From Rheinheimera mesophila (GTDB taxonomy: Bacteria; Pseudomonadota; Gammaproteobacteria; Enterobacterales; Alteromonadaceae): 55,699 nt of DNA. Position 1 is the first letter of the stretch. Each line of letters opens with the position of its first letter. The stretch lies in contig NZ_LAVS01000019.1 in assembly GCF_000986865.1 (NCBI RefSeq), positions 1 through 55,699 on the forward strand, in the 5' to 3' direction. Below are positions 18,049 through 26,565 of this stretch, piece after piece. The notes beneath the pieces are model-generated. The model was not told the DNA's origin and ran no database searches. It saw nothing but the letters and a program-made list of their open reading frames with translations. The position numbers were made by a program, and so were the translations under genes.

Positions 18049-18080
18049 GCAAAAAGCCCTGACAAGTCAGGGCTTTTTTC
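18049..18080. terminator. bidirectional terminator between the yibQ-like gene and rpoH
   Basis: GCCCTGAC (18056-18063) and GTCAGGGC (18066-18073) pair, flanked by A5 and T6, serving the converging transcripts. Confidence 0.9.
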
Positions 18081-18094
18081 AACAACAAGTCTGG

Positions 18095-18949
18095 TTAAGC
18101 CGCCATTGCAGCCTGCAGTTTCTTCATTGCATTTTTCTCTAGCTGACGCACCCGCTCAGCGGACACCTGATAACGGTCAGCTAACTCTTGCAATGTCAGT
18201 TTCTGATCGTCCAACCAACGGGCGCGGATAATATCCTGGCTACGCTCATCCAGTGTGCGAACTGCTGCTTGCAGACGATCCACTGACGCATTGTCCCATT
18301 GGTCTTCTTCAATACGGTTGGCTAAATCAGAACCCTTGTCCTGCAGATAAAACACAGGTGCAGTGTAGTTGCTCTCGTCTTCATCGTCCGATGCATCAAA
18401 AGGCATATCCTGATTGCTCATCCGGGACTCCATTTCCAGCACCTCATGTACCGGAACGCCCAACGAGTCTGCTACATTTTGTACTTCTTCCTGACTGAAC
18501 CAACCTAAGTGTTTTTTCGCTTTACGCAGATTAAAGAACAACTTACGTTGTGCTTTGGTGGTGGCTACTTTGACGATACGCCAGTTTTTCAGTACAAACT
18601 CATGAATTTCTGCTTTGATCCAGTGCACAGCAAAAGAGACTAAACGCACGCCGACAGAGGGGTCAAAGCGTTTTACCGCCTTCATCAGGCCAATATTGCC
18701 TTCCTGGATCAGATCACTGATTGGTAAACCATAACCTGAATAACTGCGGGCAATATGCACCACAAACCGCAGGTGAGACATAATCAGCACCCGGGCGGCT
18801 TCCAGGTCACCGTCTTGTTGTAATTTTTCAGCTAAAGAACGTTCTTCTTCGGCAGTGAGCATAGGGATAGTACTTACCGCATGAGTGTAAGCTTCAAGGC
18901 TGCCACTTCCAGCCACTGTCAGATGCATCATTTGAGAAGCCTGAGTCAT
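18095..18949 (-). CDS. rpoH: RNA polymerase sigma-32 (heat shock)
   Basis: 284 aa alternative sigma factor for heat-shock promoters. Region 2 contains [37 protein letters not shown] and [17 protein letters not shown]; the sigma-32-specific RpoH box is [10 protein letters not shown]. Region 4 ends with [21 protein letters not shown]. Start ATG 18949 with AAGGGG eight bases upstream. The leader holds a perfect CIRCE operator (18984-19010) and a plausible sigma-70 promoter, so HrcA probably represses it, in addition to the usual RNA-thermosensor and DnaK control known for the family. Confidence 0.97.
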   Translation of the reverse strand: MTQASQMMHLTVAGSGSLEAYTHAVSTIPMLTAEEERSLAEKLQQDGDLEAARVLIMSHLRFVVHIARSYSGYGLPISDLIQEGNIGLMKAVKRFDPSVGVRLVSFAVHWIKAEIHEFVLKNWRIVKVATTKAQRKLFFNLRKAKKHLGWFSQEEVQNVADSLGVPVHEVLEMESRMSNQDMPFDASDDEDESNYTAPVFYLQDKGSDLANRIEEDQWDNASVDRLQAAVRTLDERSQDIIRARWLDDQKLTLQELADRYQVSAERVRQLEKNAMKKLQAAMAA

Positions 18950-18983
18950 GTAAATTCCCCTTATCGCTTGATTGGGCCAAATA

Positions 18984-19010
18984 TTAGCACTCTTTCTCTG
19001 AGAGTGCTAA
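18984..19010. promoter_or_regulatory. CIRCE operator (HrcA binding site)
   Basis: TTAGCACTC-N9-GAGTGCTAA with exactly nine intervening bases, a perfect match to the classical CIRCE consensus. It lies 34 bp upstream of the rpoH start and about 20 bp downstream of the predicted transcription start, the usual place for HrcA repression. Confidence 0.9.
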
Positions 19011-19039
19011 AAGAAATTTAGTGCTTTTAAGATCCTAAT

Positions 19040-19069
19040 TGTATAAGCCCTGCTTTTTAATAATATCAA
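19040..19069 (-). promoter_or_regulatory. candidate sigma-70 promoter of rpoH
   Basis: On the minus strand TTGATA (19069-19064), 18-bp spacer, TATACA (19045-19040). Reasonable -35/-10 boxes in an AT-rich stretch upstream of the CIRCE element; no start-site evidence. Confidence 0.4.
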
Positions 19070-19163
19070 TTCATATATATAGTGAGTTATTTCTTATATG
19101 ATAAATTTAGAACTCCAGACCATAGATTAATGAAAAAAATAAAAATCAGCTAAGGCCTCATTT

Positions 19164-20384
19164 ATGTACTGCTATGTTGCTCGCCAGCCTATTTTTGACC
19201 GCCAGAAAGCCGTAACAGGCTATGAACTGCTGTTTCGGGATGGCGTGGATAACTGTTTTCCCAATGTGGATGCCGATGAAGCCACCTCAAAGCTGATCAC
19301 TCAGCACCATTTGTTATTGGGGGTGGAGAAAATCACCGGAGGCAAACAAGCTTTTATCAATTTTTCAGCCGACACCTTGATCCATCACTTCCCCACTTCT
19401 ATCGACCCAAAGAGTATGGTGATCGAAATTCTTGAAACTGTACCTATCAGTGATGAACTGCTGACAGCCTGTAAAGAGTTACACAAAATGGGCTATCGGC
19501 TGGCGTTGGACGACCATGACTTTGACGCCAAGTGGGATGTGTTTTTACCTTATGTCAGTATTATTAAAGTAGATGTGCGGATGTTTAATATGCTGCAAAT
19601 CAGCAAATATCTGCGCCGCATCGCCAAATACCCTGTCACTTTACTGGCGGAAAAAGTAGAAACTGCCGATGAGTACGAGCAACTGAAACAACTGGGCTTT
19701 GATTTATATCAGGGCTATTTTTTTGCCCGGCCTGAAATGCTGAAACACAAACAACTGGGAAGCAACAAACTGAACTTGCTGGCACTGATCAGTGAATCCA
19801 GCAAAGTCAGGCTGGATTTTGACGGTCTGGCTGCCATCGTTGAACGTGATTTGGACATGTCCTATAAGTTACTGCGTTTTATTAACAGCGCTAATTTTGC
19901 CCGCAAGCAGTGTATCGGCTCGCTGAAACACGCGATGGTTTATATGGGCGAAGCCGAGCTGAAGAAGTTTATTTCCCTGCTGGCATTGGCGAATCTGGCA
20001 GAAGGTCAGTCCGATGAGTTGCTGGTCATGTCACTGATCCGGGCCCGCTTTTGTGATCGTCTGGCCAATATCCGCGGAGATACCGAAAACCCTCCGGCCG
20101 CCTTTTTAACAGGTTTATTTTCCTTGGTGGACGCGTTGCTGGAACAACCTCTGCAAGAATTGTTAGCACAGTTACCTTTGCTGCCGTCCATCAAAGCGGC
20201 ACTGCTGGAGAATAAAGGCATACTGGCCGATTATCTGGCGGTAGAGCGCACTTTTGAACAGGGGTTGTGGCAACAACAAACTGAACTATCGTCCCGCATG
20301 GTGCCTGATACGGTCGACTTAAACCTGGTGTACTTTGAAGCGGTGGAATGGGGGCAACGTTTGCTGACAGTGCAGCAACATTAA
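19164..20384 (+). CDS. EAL-HDOD domain signalling protein (CdgJ/YuxH-like)
   Basis: 406 aa. N-terminal EAL-like domain (residues 1 to about 200): GYELLFRDG replaces the EAL signature, with FINFS, VIEILE, LALDDHDFDAKW (instead of DDFGTG), IIKVD and LAEKVET following. C-terminal HDOD domain (about 200-400): the LLRFINSANF and SLKHAMVYMGEAELKKFI core. Family members such as Vibrio CdgJ lack phosphodiesterase activity or act in motility control through HDOD, so catalysis here is doubtful. Stand-alone gene divergent from rpoH; the intergenic region is AT-rich and probably holds both promoters. Confidence 0.88.
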   Translation: MYCYVARQPIFDRQKAVTGYELLFRDGVDNCFPNVDADEATSKLITQHHLLLGVEKITGGKQAFINFSADTLIHHFPTSIDPKSMVIEILETVPISDELLTACKELHKMGYRLALDDHDFDAKWDVFLPYVSIIKVDVRMFNMLQISKYLRRIAKYPVTLLAEKVETADEYEQLKQLGFDLYQGYFFARPEMLKHKQLGSNKLNLLALISESSKVRLDFDGLAAIVERDLDMSYKLLRFINSANFARKQCIGSLKHAMVYMGEAELKKFISLLALANLAEGQSDELLVMSLIRARFCDRLANIRGDTENPPAAFLTGLFSLVDALLEQPLQELLAQLPLLPSIKAALLENKGILADYLAVERTFEQGLWQQQTELSSRMVPDTVDLNLVYFEAVEWGQRLLTVQQH

Positions 20385-20401
20385 CCCCCTGTTGGCTAAG
20401 G

Positions 20402-21382
20402 TTAAATACCTGTCGCTTCGATCTGGCTGATAGTGCGATGCACCGCCAGAAAGGAGCCAACAAACCCCAGAGCAACAGCAACCAGCAATAGATAGCCTAA
20501 CTCGGCCAGACTCAGAGGTTGTAGGGCAATACTGCTGTCATACAACTGAGTCACGCTGGCAATGCCCTGTTTTAACCACCACAACAGTACTTCTTCAATT
20601 AAAAACGTCAGAATGCCACCAAAAAAACCCAGCCAAATGCCAGTGTATAAAAAAGGCCGTTGAATATAACTGTTGGTGGCTCCCACCAGTTTCATCACTT
20701 CAATTTCGTCTTTCTTATTCAGAACCATTAACCGGATAGTATTCCCCACCACCAGCAGCACTGCCACCATCAACAGCAAAGCCACGGCAATAGCCACCTG
20801 ACGTACCAGGCTGACAATAGCATCCAAACGTTCCAGCCAGCCGATATCCAGTTTTGCCAGCTCAACATAACGCTCTTGCTGCAGCGTGCTTAACAAAGCG
20901 GAGGCGGCCACACTGGAGGTATTTTTTGGCGTCACCAGCATCACATGAGGTAACGGATTATCTTCGATATAACTTAACGCATCGCCAAAACCAGATTCAG
21001 CAGTAAACTCGGCCAAGGCCTGACTTTTATCAATAAACTGCACATCTGCCACTTCAGGGTTCGCCTGCAGCAGAGCTATCAGCTCAGCAATCTGCGTTTC
21101 GTTGGTATCGGCTTTTAAAAACAAACTGATCTGCGCCGCCTGATCGACACTGCTGCTGACCTGTTGCAGGTTTTTCACCATTAAATGCAAAGTCACAGGC
21201 AAAGTTAAACTGACCCCAATCACAGCGACTGTGAGTAAAGACGACGCCGGGGTCAACCAGATTTCGCCCAAACTGGTCAAGGCCTGACGCAGATGGTGCA
21301 CCCAAAACATCACAAACCTGTGCCACAGACTTTGTTTTACCGCAGTAGCTCCTGTGGCCCGGCCCTGAAACAAGATACTCAT
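20402..21382 (-). CDS. ftsX: cell-division ABC transporter permease-like FtsX
   Basis: Inner-membrane partner of FtsE that transmits ATP hydrolysis to EnvC at the septum. 326 aa, with an N-terminal cytoplasmic arm, TM1 (SLLTVAVIGVSLTLPVTLHLMV), a periplasmic loop of about 110 residues (EnvC-binding lobe) and three further TMs, with the KDEIEVMKLVGAT cytoplasmic loop typical of the family. ATG overlaps ftsE by four bases. Last gene of the ftsY-ftsE-ftsX operon. Confidence 0.95.
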   Translation of the reverse strand: MSILFQGRATGATAVKQSLWHRFVMFWVHHLRQALTSLGEIWLTPASSLLTVAVIGVSLTLPVTLHLMVKNLQQVSSSVDQAAQISLFLKADTNETQIAELIALLQANPEVADVQFIDKSQALAEFTAESGFGDALSYIEDNPLPHVMLVTPKNTSSVAASALLSTLQQERYVELAKLDIGWLERLDAIVSLVRQVAIAVALLLMVAVLLVVGNTIRLMVLNKKDEIEVMKLVGATNSYIQRPFLYTGIWLGFFGGILTFLIEEVLLWWLKQGIASVTQLYDSSIALQPLSLAELGYLLLVAVALGFVGSFLAVHRTISQIEATGI

Positions 21383-22062
21383 TCGTCGGCTCCGTAGGAA
21401 GTTAAGCCATCGTTGATCATACGGCCATTTTTAAGGGTCAAAGTGCGGTAGCGCATCCGCGCAAGCAGGCTTAAATCATGACTGGCAATCAGTACAGAAA
21501 CCCCCACCTGATTAAAGGCTTCGAACACATTCATAATGTCTTTGGATAAATCCGGGTCCAGATTACCAGTGGGCTCATCGGCCAGCAGTAAAGGTGGGCG
21601 ATTGACCACGGCACGGGCTATACCGACCCGTTGTTGCTCACCGCCAGATAACATATGAGGCAGACAACGTACTTTATCCAAAAGCCCGACTTTATCTAAA
21701 GCGGCGTGCACTCTTTTGGTCATGTCTTTGCCGCTGAAGCCTTCAATCACCAGAGGCAAAGCGACGTTATCAAAGACACTGTGGTTCATCAATAGCTTGT
21801 GATTCTGGAAAATCATACCGATATCCCGCCGTACATAAGGCACCTGGCCTTTACTGACACGACTTAAATCCACACCATTGATAAAGACTTTGCCCGTAGT
21901 CGGGCGCTCTATCAGGCTGATCAGCTTTAACAAGGTACTTTTACCGGCACCGGAGTGGCCTGTTAAAAAAGCCATTTCACCTTTTTCCAGGTGAAAACTG
22001 ACCCGGTCGAGCGCAACAAAACCACCGCTGTAACTTTTTGTGACCTGCTCAAAACGCAACAT
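21379..22062 (-). CDS. ftsE: cell-division ATP-binding protein FtsE
   Basis: ATPase of the FtsEX complex. 227 aa ABC domain: Walker [11 protein letters not shown]-loop IFQNHKLL, signature LSGGEQQR, Walker [13 protein letters not shown], switch His in ASHDLSLL. Two bases separate it from ftsY. Confidence 0.96.
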   Translation of the reverse strand: MLRFEQVTKSYSGGFVALDRVSFHLEKGEMAFLTGHSGAGKSTLLKLISLIERPTTGKVFINGVDLSRVSKGQVPYVRRDIGMIFQNHKLLMNHSVFDNVALPLVIEGFSGKDMTKRVHAALDKVGLLDKVRCLPHMLSGGEQQRVGIARAVVNRPPLLLADEPTGNLDPDLSKDIMNVFEAFNQVGVSVLIASHDLSLLARMRYRTLTLKNGRMINDGLTSYGADE

Positions 22063-22064
22063 AA

Positions 22065-23225
22065 TCAGAGATCCCTGGCAAACAATGCCTTAATAAAATC
22101 TTTACTGTCAAAAACCCGTAAATCGTCGATCCCCTCACCCACCCCAATGTAGCGGATAGGTAATTTAAACTGGTCAGCGATGGCGAAGATCACCCCGCCT
22201 TTGGCTGTACCATCCAGCTTGGTTAAGCTAATACCAGTAATATCCACCGCTTCTTTAAACAGGCGCGCTTGGCTTAATGCATTCTGACCTGTACCAGCAT
22301 CCAGTGTCAGCATCACTTCATGGGGGGCACTGCCATCGATTTTTTTCAGCACCCGGACTATTTTCTTCAACTCTTCCATTAAATGCGCTTTGTTTTGCAG
22401 GCGACCCGCAGTATCCGCAATCAATACATCCACGCCACGGGCTTTAGCCGCCTGATAGGCATCAAAAATCACAGACGCACTGTCGGCACCACTGTGCTGC
22501 GCGATCACTGGAATAGCATTACGTTCACCCCACACTTGCAACTGCTCGACAGCCGCAGCTCTGAAGGTATCACCTGCAGCCAACATCACCGACTTGCCCT
22601 GTTGTTTAAACTGCTGCGCCATTTTGCCGATAGTGGTGGTTTTACCTACGCCATTGACTCCGACCATCAGAATCACAAAAGGACCATCCGCACCTTTGAG
22701 CTGCAGAGGTTGCTCCACCTCATCCAGCAGTACAGCCATTTCTTGCTGCAATTTGTCATAAAGAGCATCGGCATCTTTTAACTCTTTACGATGCGCATGC
22801 TGCACCAGTTGCTTAATCAATTTCTGACTGGTGTCTACCCCAACGTCGGCCATTAATAACTGAGTTTCTAATTCTTCGTATAAATCCTCGTCAATTTTTT
22901 TACCCAAAAACAGACTGGCTAAACCGTTACCTAAATTCTGACTGGTTTTGGTTAAACCTTGTTTTAAGCGGGCGAAAAAACCAGGACGTTCTGCAGGTTG
23001 TGGCTGTAAATCGACAACAGGCTCGACCATAGCCGTTGCACTGCTAACCTCAGGCTGTAAATCGACAGCAGTCTTTGTCTGCGCTGTTTGTGCAGGCTCG
23101 ATTGTCTGCGCTTCAGACGACTGTTCTGTCTGCGGGATCTGCTGTTCTGCCTGCGTATCAGCAGTTTCAGCCTCTGTTTTTTTACCAAAACCAAGCCAGG
23201 AGAAGAGTTTATTTTGCTTTGTCAT
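22065..23225 (-). CDS. ftsY: signal recognition particle receptor FtsY
   Basis: SRP receptor GTPase for co-translational membrane targeting. 386 aa: an acidic, Gln/Thr/Val-rich A domain (about 1-85, with two VDLQP-type repeats), then the N domain and the G domain with GVNGVGKTTTIGKMA (G1), DTFRAAAVEQL, DTAGRLQNK (G3) and TKLDGTAKGG (G4). C-terminus YIGVGEGIDDLRVFD is conserved. First gene of the ftsYEX operon, divergent from rsmD as in E. coli. Confidence 0.97.
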   Translation of the reverse strand: MTKQNKLFSWLGFGKKTEAETADTQAEQQIPQTEQSSEAQTIEPAQTAQTKTAVDLQPEVSSATAMVEPVVDLQPQPAERPGFFARLKQGLTKTSQNLGNGLASLFLGKKIDEDLYEELETQLLMADVGVDTSQKLIKQLVQHAHRKELKDADALYDKLQQEMAVLLDEVEQPLQLKGADGPFVILMVGVNGVGKTTTIGKMAQQFKQQGKSVMLAAGDTFRAAAVEQLQVWGERNAIPVIAQHSGADSASVIFDAYQAAKARGVDVLIADTAGRLQNKAHLMEELKKIVRVLKKIDGSAPHEVMLTLDAGTGQNALSQARLFKEAVDITGISLTKLDGTAKGGVIFAIADQFKLPIRYIGVGEGIDDLRVFDSKDFIKALFARDL

Positions 23226-23309
23226 AAAGGTCGCTGCCAGAAGATCCGAAAACTAAGGTAAAATTGAGCCCTATAGTATCATCTTTAAGATGCAGGACAA
23301 AAATACTCA

Positions 23310-23906
23310 ATGAAAACAGCAAAGGGCCGCAGTACAGCGCCAGCACATCAGGGGCCAGGTTTTGTCAGGCTGATCAGTGGCAAATGGAAAGGCCGGCGTT
23401 TACCTGTGCTGGATGCTGCAGGTTTAAGACCCACCTCAGACAGAGTCAAAGAAACTTTATTTAACTGGCTGATGCAGGATGTCGCTGGCAGCACAGTACT
23501 GGACTGTTTTGCTGGTAGCGGCAGTCTGGGGTTAGAAGCTTTGTCACGTTATGCCGATTTTGTCTTATTGCTGGAAAAAGAAGCCAAAGCCGCCACTTTG
23601 CTGAAGCAACACCTGAAAAGTCTTGGCACTGAGCAGGCTGAAGTTTTGCAGACAGACAGCTTATTGTGGCTACAAAAACCAGCACAGCGTCAGTTTGATC
23701 TGGTGTTTATTGATCCGCCTTTCCGGCAAAATATGGCGCTGCCTTGCTGTAACGCTTTAGCAGAATATGGCTGGCTCAAACCAGGGGCGCTGATTTATCT
23801 GGAAACAGAAAAAGAACTGGCTCTGGATCAGTTGCCTGCTGACTGGCTGTTACTGAAAGAAAAAGTGGCAGGCCAATTGGCTTACAGGCTCTGGCAACAA
23901 CCTTAA
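23310..23906 (+). CDS. rsmD: 16S rRNA (guanine(966)-N2)-methyltransferase RsmD
   Basis: SAM-dependent methylase of the 30S subunit. 198 aa. VRLISGKWKGRRLPV and LRPTSDRVKETLFNWL (family signature), SAM site LDCFAGSGSLGLEALSR, catalytic DPPF in VFIDPPF. Ribosome site AGGACA. Divergent from ftsY across an 84-bp gap. Confidence 0.95.
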   Translation: MKTAKGRSTAPAHQGPGFVRLISGKWKGRRLPVLDAAGLRPTSDRVKETLFNWLMQDVAGSTVLDCFAGSGSLGLEALSRYADFVLLLEKEAKAATLLKQHLKSLGTEQAEVLQTDSLLWLQKPAQRQFDLVFIDPPFRQNMALPCCNALAEYGWLKPGALIYLETEKELALDQLPADWLLLKEKVAGQLAYRLWQQP

Positions 23907-23973
23907 ACCCGAACAGGTAAAACAGTCGAAAATATGCTCCTGCATTTTCGACATACCGTCCCTCCATGGACAT

Positions 23974-24000
23974 AAAAAAGGCGCCATCAGGCGCCTTTTT
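23974..24000. terminator. bidirectional terminator between rsmD and the DUF3718 gene
   Basis: GGCGCC-ATCA-GGCGCC (23980-23995) flanked by A6 and T5. Confidence 0.88.
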
Positions 24001-24014
24001 AAGCAAAAATTCGA

Positions 24015-24383
24015 TTAGCTTGCGCTACGGGCTTTAATAGCTTCCAGTATTGGAGAAGCGGCAAAACCATTGCTGGTTGCCCACTCCAGATCACCTGATT
24101 TAGCAACCTGGCTGCCTGGTAACTGCTTGATGATAAACTCAGCGGTGTCCGCTGCGTTGTGTTTGATCGCATGACGGACTAAAGGTAAACCATCACAGGT
24201 AATGCCATCGTAAACGTTTTTTAAACGCATGCGGTTGTCAGACAAAGCTTTGCGCAGGTCGTTTTTGTTGTTATCAGCCACGTATGCGCAAATAGATTGC
24301 ACCATCTGATCGTTTGCAGAAGCAATTGGTGCAACGAACTGAACAGCAGCAATGGCGATTAAAGCAACAAATTTAAATTTCAT
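24015..24383 (-). CDS. DUF3718 periplasmic protein, riboswitch-controlled
   Basis: 122 aa. Signal peptide MKFKFVALIAIAAVQF... with cleavage near IASAND, then a small helical domain with two cysteines (SICAYV and ITCDGLPLVRHAI), recognised as DUF3718 from the NDLRKALSDNRMRLKNVY core. The repeat-like pattern (LVRHAIKHNAADTAEFII) looks ankyrin-like. The function is unknown. Start fixed by CGGAG nine bases upstream. Its 250-nt leader contains a c-di-GMP-I riboswitch (24557-24635) and sequences able to mask the ribosome site, so expression should follow c-di-GMP. A surface, biofilm or motility role is inferred from that alone. Confidence 0.85.
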   Translation of the reverse strand: MKFKFVALIAIAAVQFVAPIASANDQMVQSICAYVADNNKNDLRKALSDNRMRLKNVYDGITCDGLPLVRHAIKHNAADTAEFIIKQLPGSQVAKSGDLEWATSNGFAASPILEAIKARSAS

Positions 24384-24508
24384 AACAAGCTCCGGTGTTG
24401 GCTAACATTGATCCGCAGATCAGGCTGATTGGTCTGTAAAACACAGGCTGAAACTTCAATAACAAGCTGTGGCTTGTTATTTATCAGCGAACACGAAAGG
24501 AGGAGCTT
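24382..24508 (-). promoter_or_regulatory. predicted riboswitch expression platform (RBS sequestration)
   Basis: Reading the minus strand, a 10-bp hairpin AATAACAAGC/GCTTGTTATT (24481-24472 with 24467-24458) precedes the gene. The same GCTTGTTAT sequence recurs over the ribosome site and start codon (24390-24382), so the 5' arm can pair either locally or with the start region. Further up, AAGCTCC (24508-24502) is complementary to the ribosome site GGAGCTT (24393-24387). Alternative pairings suggest translational control; the folding itself is inferred. Confidence 0.55.
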
Positions 24509-24540
24509 TGATACCAGCGTACTGGCGTAGATGCGTCCTA

Positions 24541-24558
24541 CGTAATCGTCAGATTACG
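24541..24558 (-). other. hairpin directly after the aptamer
   Basis: CGTAATC and GATTACG (7 bp, 4-nt loop) immediately 3' of the riboswitch aptamer; probably part of its expression platform. No U-run follows, so not a terminator. Confidence 0.5.
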
Positions 24559-24635
24559 GCAGCCCAGCTATCATAGGTTTCCCCTTAGATCTGAAGCTTT
24601 GCGTGTACTCCCTTTCAGGAGACTTGCCTTTCGAG
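24557..24635 (-). ncRNA. c-di-GMP-I (GEMM-I) riboswitch aptamer
   Basis: Minus-strand sequence shows the ordered GEMM-I landmarks: AAAGGCAAG, a hairpin with a GAAA tetraloop (CTCC-TGAAA-GGGAG), the invariant ACGCAAAGC, the tetraloop receptor with CTAAG, and the 3' TAGCTGGGCTGCC. Aligned by eye to the Vibrio Vc2 aptamer, the ligand-contacting guanine position appears to be G (c-di-GMP type rather than the cGAMP variant). It sits in the 5' leader of the DUF3718 gene. Confidence 0.88.
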
Positions 24636-24745
24636 CGCGCGCATTTTAAGCAGTGAGTTGGCATTATGCAAGCATAATTTGCTGGCGCGCTGATAAAGTT
24701 AAAGTATTGACTCTAAAAGGACTATTGGTTCAGACAGCAAGACTT

Positions 24746-25378
24746 TTAGCCGTCTGTTTTTTGAGTTTCAGGAACAAGCTCCATCCCCAGATTGCTCAAA
24801 CCTTGCTCACGAACCCAAGCCTTTAGCATGTGCACTTGTTCACGCTGAAAACCGTCGGTTAACGGAGTGACTAACTCGATCAGTTCTGACAGACAGTCCA
24901 TCTCATACTCCATCAATTCATGATCGCGCACCCACTTCTTCAGTTCAGCCTCAGTGGTGATCTCAATATCTTCCGCCTGATACTCAATTAAACGTGCCAC
25001 TGAAGCCTGAGATATTTTGGCGACATTAATAAACTCACTGGCGTCTTGCGACAAAATGCCGTTGAGCATAGAATCCAGAGCTGTCGCAGTATCAATAGCC
25101 GGATACACGCCAAACATGTCAAACTGACTTTGATCCGGCGTAGCCAGCTCTAGCTCATTGCATAAACGCTCAAAGTTAATCTTCACCTTTTTGACAAACA
25201 ACCACTCCCACACCAGATTGAGAATATCGCGGCATAACTTCGCATCACCAAAACCTGTGACTTCGCTAAACAGTTGATAATTCGGCAGCATACGCTCTAA
25301 CAAAGTCGCTGCTATAGCAGCTTGCTGATAAAATCCCAGTTCACGCATCTTCTGGAAGTTATTTGCTTTTTGTTTCAT
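24746..25378 (-). CDS. DUF416 family protein (YjaG-like)
   Basis: 210 aa cytosolic, all-helical protein with no signal or TM. The layout (ATLLERMLPNYQLFSEVTGFGD near the N-terminus, WEWLFVKK, AIDTATALDSMLN) is that of E. coli YjaG/DUF416, whose function is unknown. The C-terminal 30 residues are charged and not obviously conserved. Transcribed toward the riboswitch leader, but 360 bp away from the next gene, so probably its own transcript. Confidence 0.82.
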   Translation of the reverse strand: MKQKANNFQKMRELGFYQQAAIAATLLERMLPNYQLFSEVTGFGDAKLCRDILNLVWEWLFVKKVKINFERLCNELELATPDQSQFDMFGVYPAIDTATALDSMLNGILSQDASEFINVAKISQASVARLIEYQAEDIEITTEAELKKWVRDHELMEYEMDCLSELIELVTPLTDGFQREQVHMLKAWVREQGLSNLGMELVPETQKTDG

Positions 25379-25541
25379 CTTCTATCCATTCTGGCAGGGC
25401 GGCTGTGGCTGCGCATCATACACAAGCACAAGCAGACCGCAAATACTGTTATTTTTATTCAGTCTACTATCGACACAACACTAATGCGAATATGATCAGA
25501 ACCTTAGTCTGTCTTTCTTCCGTGTAAATACAGGTGATTTT

Positions 25542-25940
25542 ATGTCAATGACCATGACCACCCCCGCGTTATTATTTCCAGCTATCTCTTTACTGCTTTT
25601 GGCCTATACCAACAGATTTCTGGTTTTGGCTCAGTTGATCCGCCAACTGAATACCCGTGAGGGCGGCCAAGTGCGGGATATGGCGAAACGGCAGATTGAG
25701 AATTTACGGCAACGCATGTTTTTAATACGGTCGATGCAGCGCTGGGGCGTGATCAGTTTTGTGCTGTGCACCTTGTCGATGTTTTTTCTGTTTATGCAAT
25801 GGGGTCTGGCTGGTCAAATCGCTTTTGGCGCCAGCCTGGCCAGTCTGATGCTGAGTTTGCTGGTCTCTTTGTATGAAATTCAGATTTCCTGTAACGCGAT
25901 CAAGATAGAACTGGAAAGTATGGAGCAAGAGCAGGCTTAA
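25542..25940 (+). CDS. DUF2721 membrane protein
   Basis: 132 aa. One TM helix near the N-terminus (PALLFPAISLLLLAYTNRF) followed by a charged amphipathic stretch (RQIENLRQRMFLIRSMQ) and two more TMs (about 70-115). The TNRF-LVLAQLIR pattern is typical of DUF2721. Function unknown. Ribosome site AGGTGA. It converges on the DUF3833 gene; the two stop codons share the palindromic TTAA, giving a 4-bp overlap. Confidence 0.8.
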   Translation: MSMTMTTPALLFPAISLLLLAYTNRFLVLAQLIRQLNTREGGQVRDMAKRQIENLRQRMFLIRSMQRWGVISFVLCTLSMFFLFMQWGLAGQIAFGASLASLMLSLLVSLYEIQISCNAIKIELESMEQEQA

Positions 25941-26509
25941 CCTGCTCTAAGCTCTGCCAGTTGTTGCTCAAGAGCAGAGCAATCGGCTTTGTTGTCCTGT
26001 TGCTGAATCGATAAAATAATTTCACCGACCGGCAAGCCAAACTTATACAACTTAGACTGGTTCATCAGTTGTTTGGGCGTGACCAGATACAGCCAGTCTT
26101 CCACTTTCACTTCAATCACACCGTCACCATCAGGGATTTGCAATACATATTCCCAGTACAAGGTGTTACCCGCCTGCTGCCCGGTAGCCTGCCCTGTCAC
26201 ATCTGCGGCAGACCCTGTGACTTTGCCTGTTTCGTCCAAGGCCAATTGCCAGATACGCTGCTCTACCCGGCCATCGCTGAAGTGAAACAACTCAAATAAA
26301 GTGCCTTCATTACCTTGCCAGCGGCCGCAAAGCTGAACTTCAAACCGGACACTCTGTTTTCCTTGCCAGTTCTTGACCACGCCATACGCATTGAGTGAAC
26401 CATTGAAATAATCAGGCAAGTTAAATACCGGAGTTTGTTGTGAATAGTCCTGAACCTGATGGCTGCAGCCCCACAGCAACAGCGGCGCAAACAAAGCAAT
26501 AAAACGCAT
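25937..26509 (-). CDS. DUF3833 lipoprotein
   Basis: 190 aa with a lipoprotein signal MRFIALFAPLLLWGCS (lipobox LWGC). The mature domain has YFNGSLNAYGVVKNWQGK, DETGKVTGSAADVTGQATG and a YWEYVLQIPD strand, typical of DUF3833. Function unknown; outer-membrane or periplasmic lipid handling is only a guess. Start at 26509 is fixed by AAGGAG; the frame is open further upstream into the kinase gene but without the signal. Confidence 0.85.
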   Translation of the reverse strand: MRFIALFAPLLLWGCSHQVQDYSQQTPVFNLPDYFNGSLNAYGVVKNWQGKQSVRFEVQLCGRWQGNEGTLFELFHFSDGRVEQRIWQLALDETGKVTGSAADVTGQATGQQAGNTLYWEYVLQIPDGDGVIEVKVEDWLYLVTPKQLMNQSKLYKFGLPVGEIILSIQQQDNKADCSALEQQLAELRAG

Positions 26510-26565
26510 AACAGAAACTCCTTGAATGATATGAAGTAGTGATACGCATCGTTGGGGATTCTGGC

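Noticed and set aside
22948-23256. Cys/Ser-rich frame antisense to the ftsY A domain
   Set aside because: Arises from the Gln/Thr-rich low-complexity region of FtsY read backwards.
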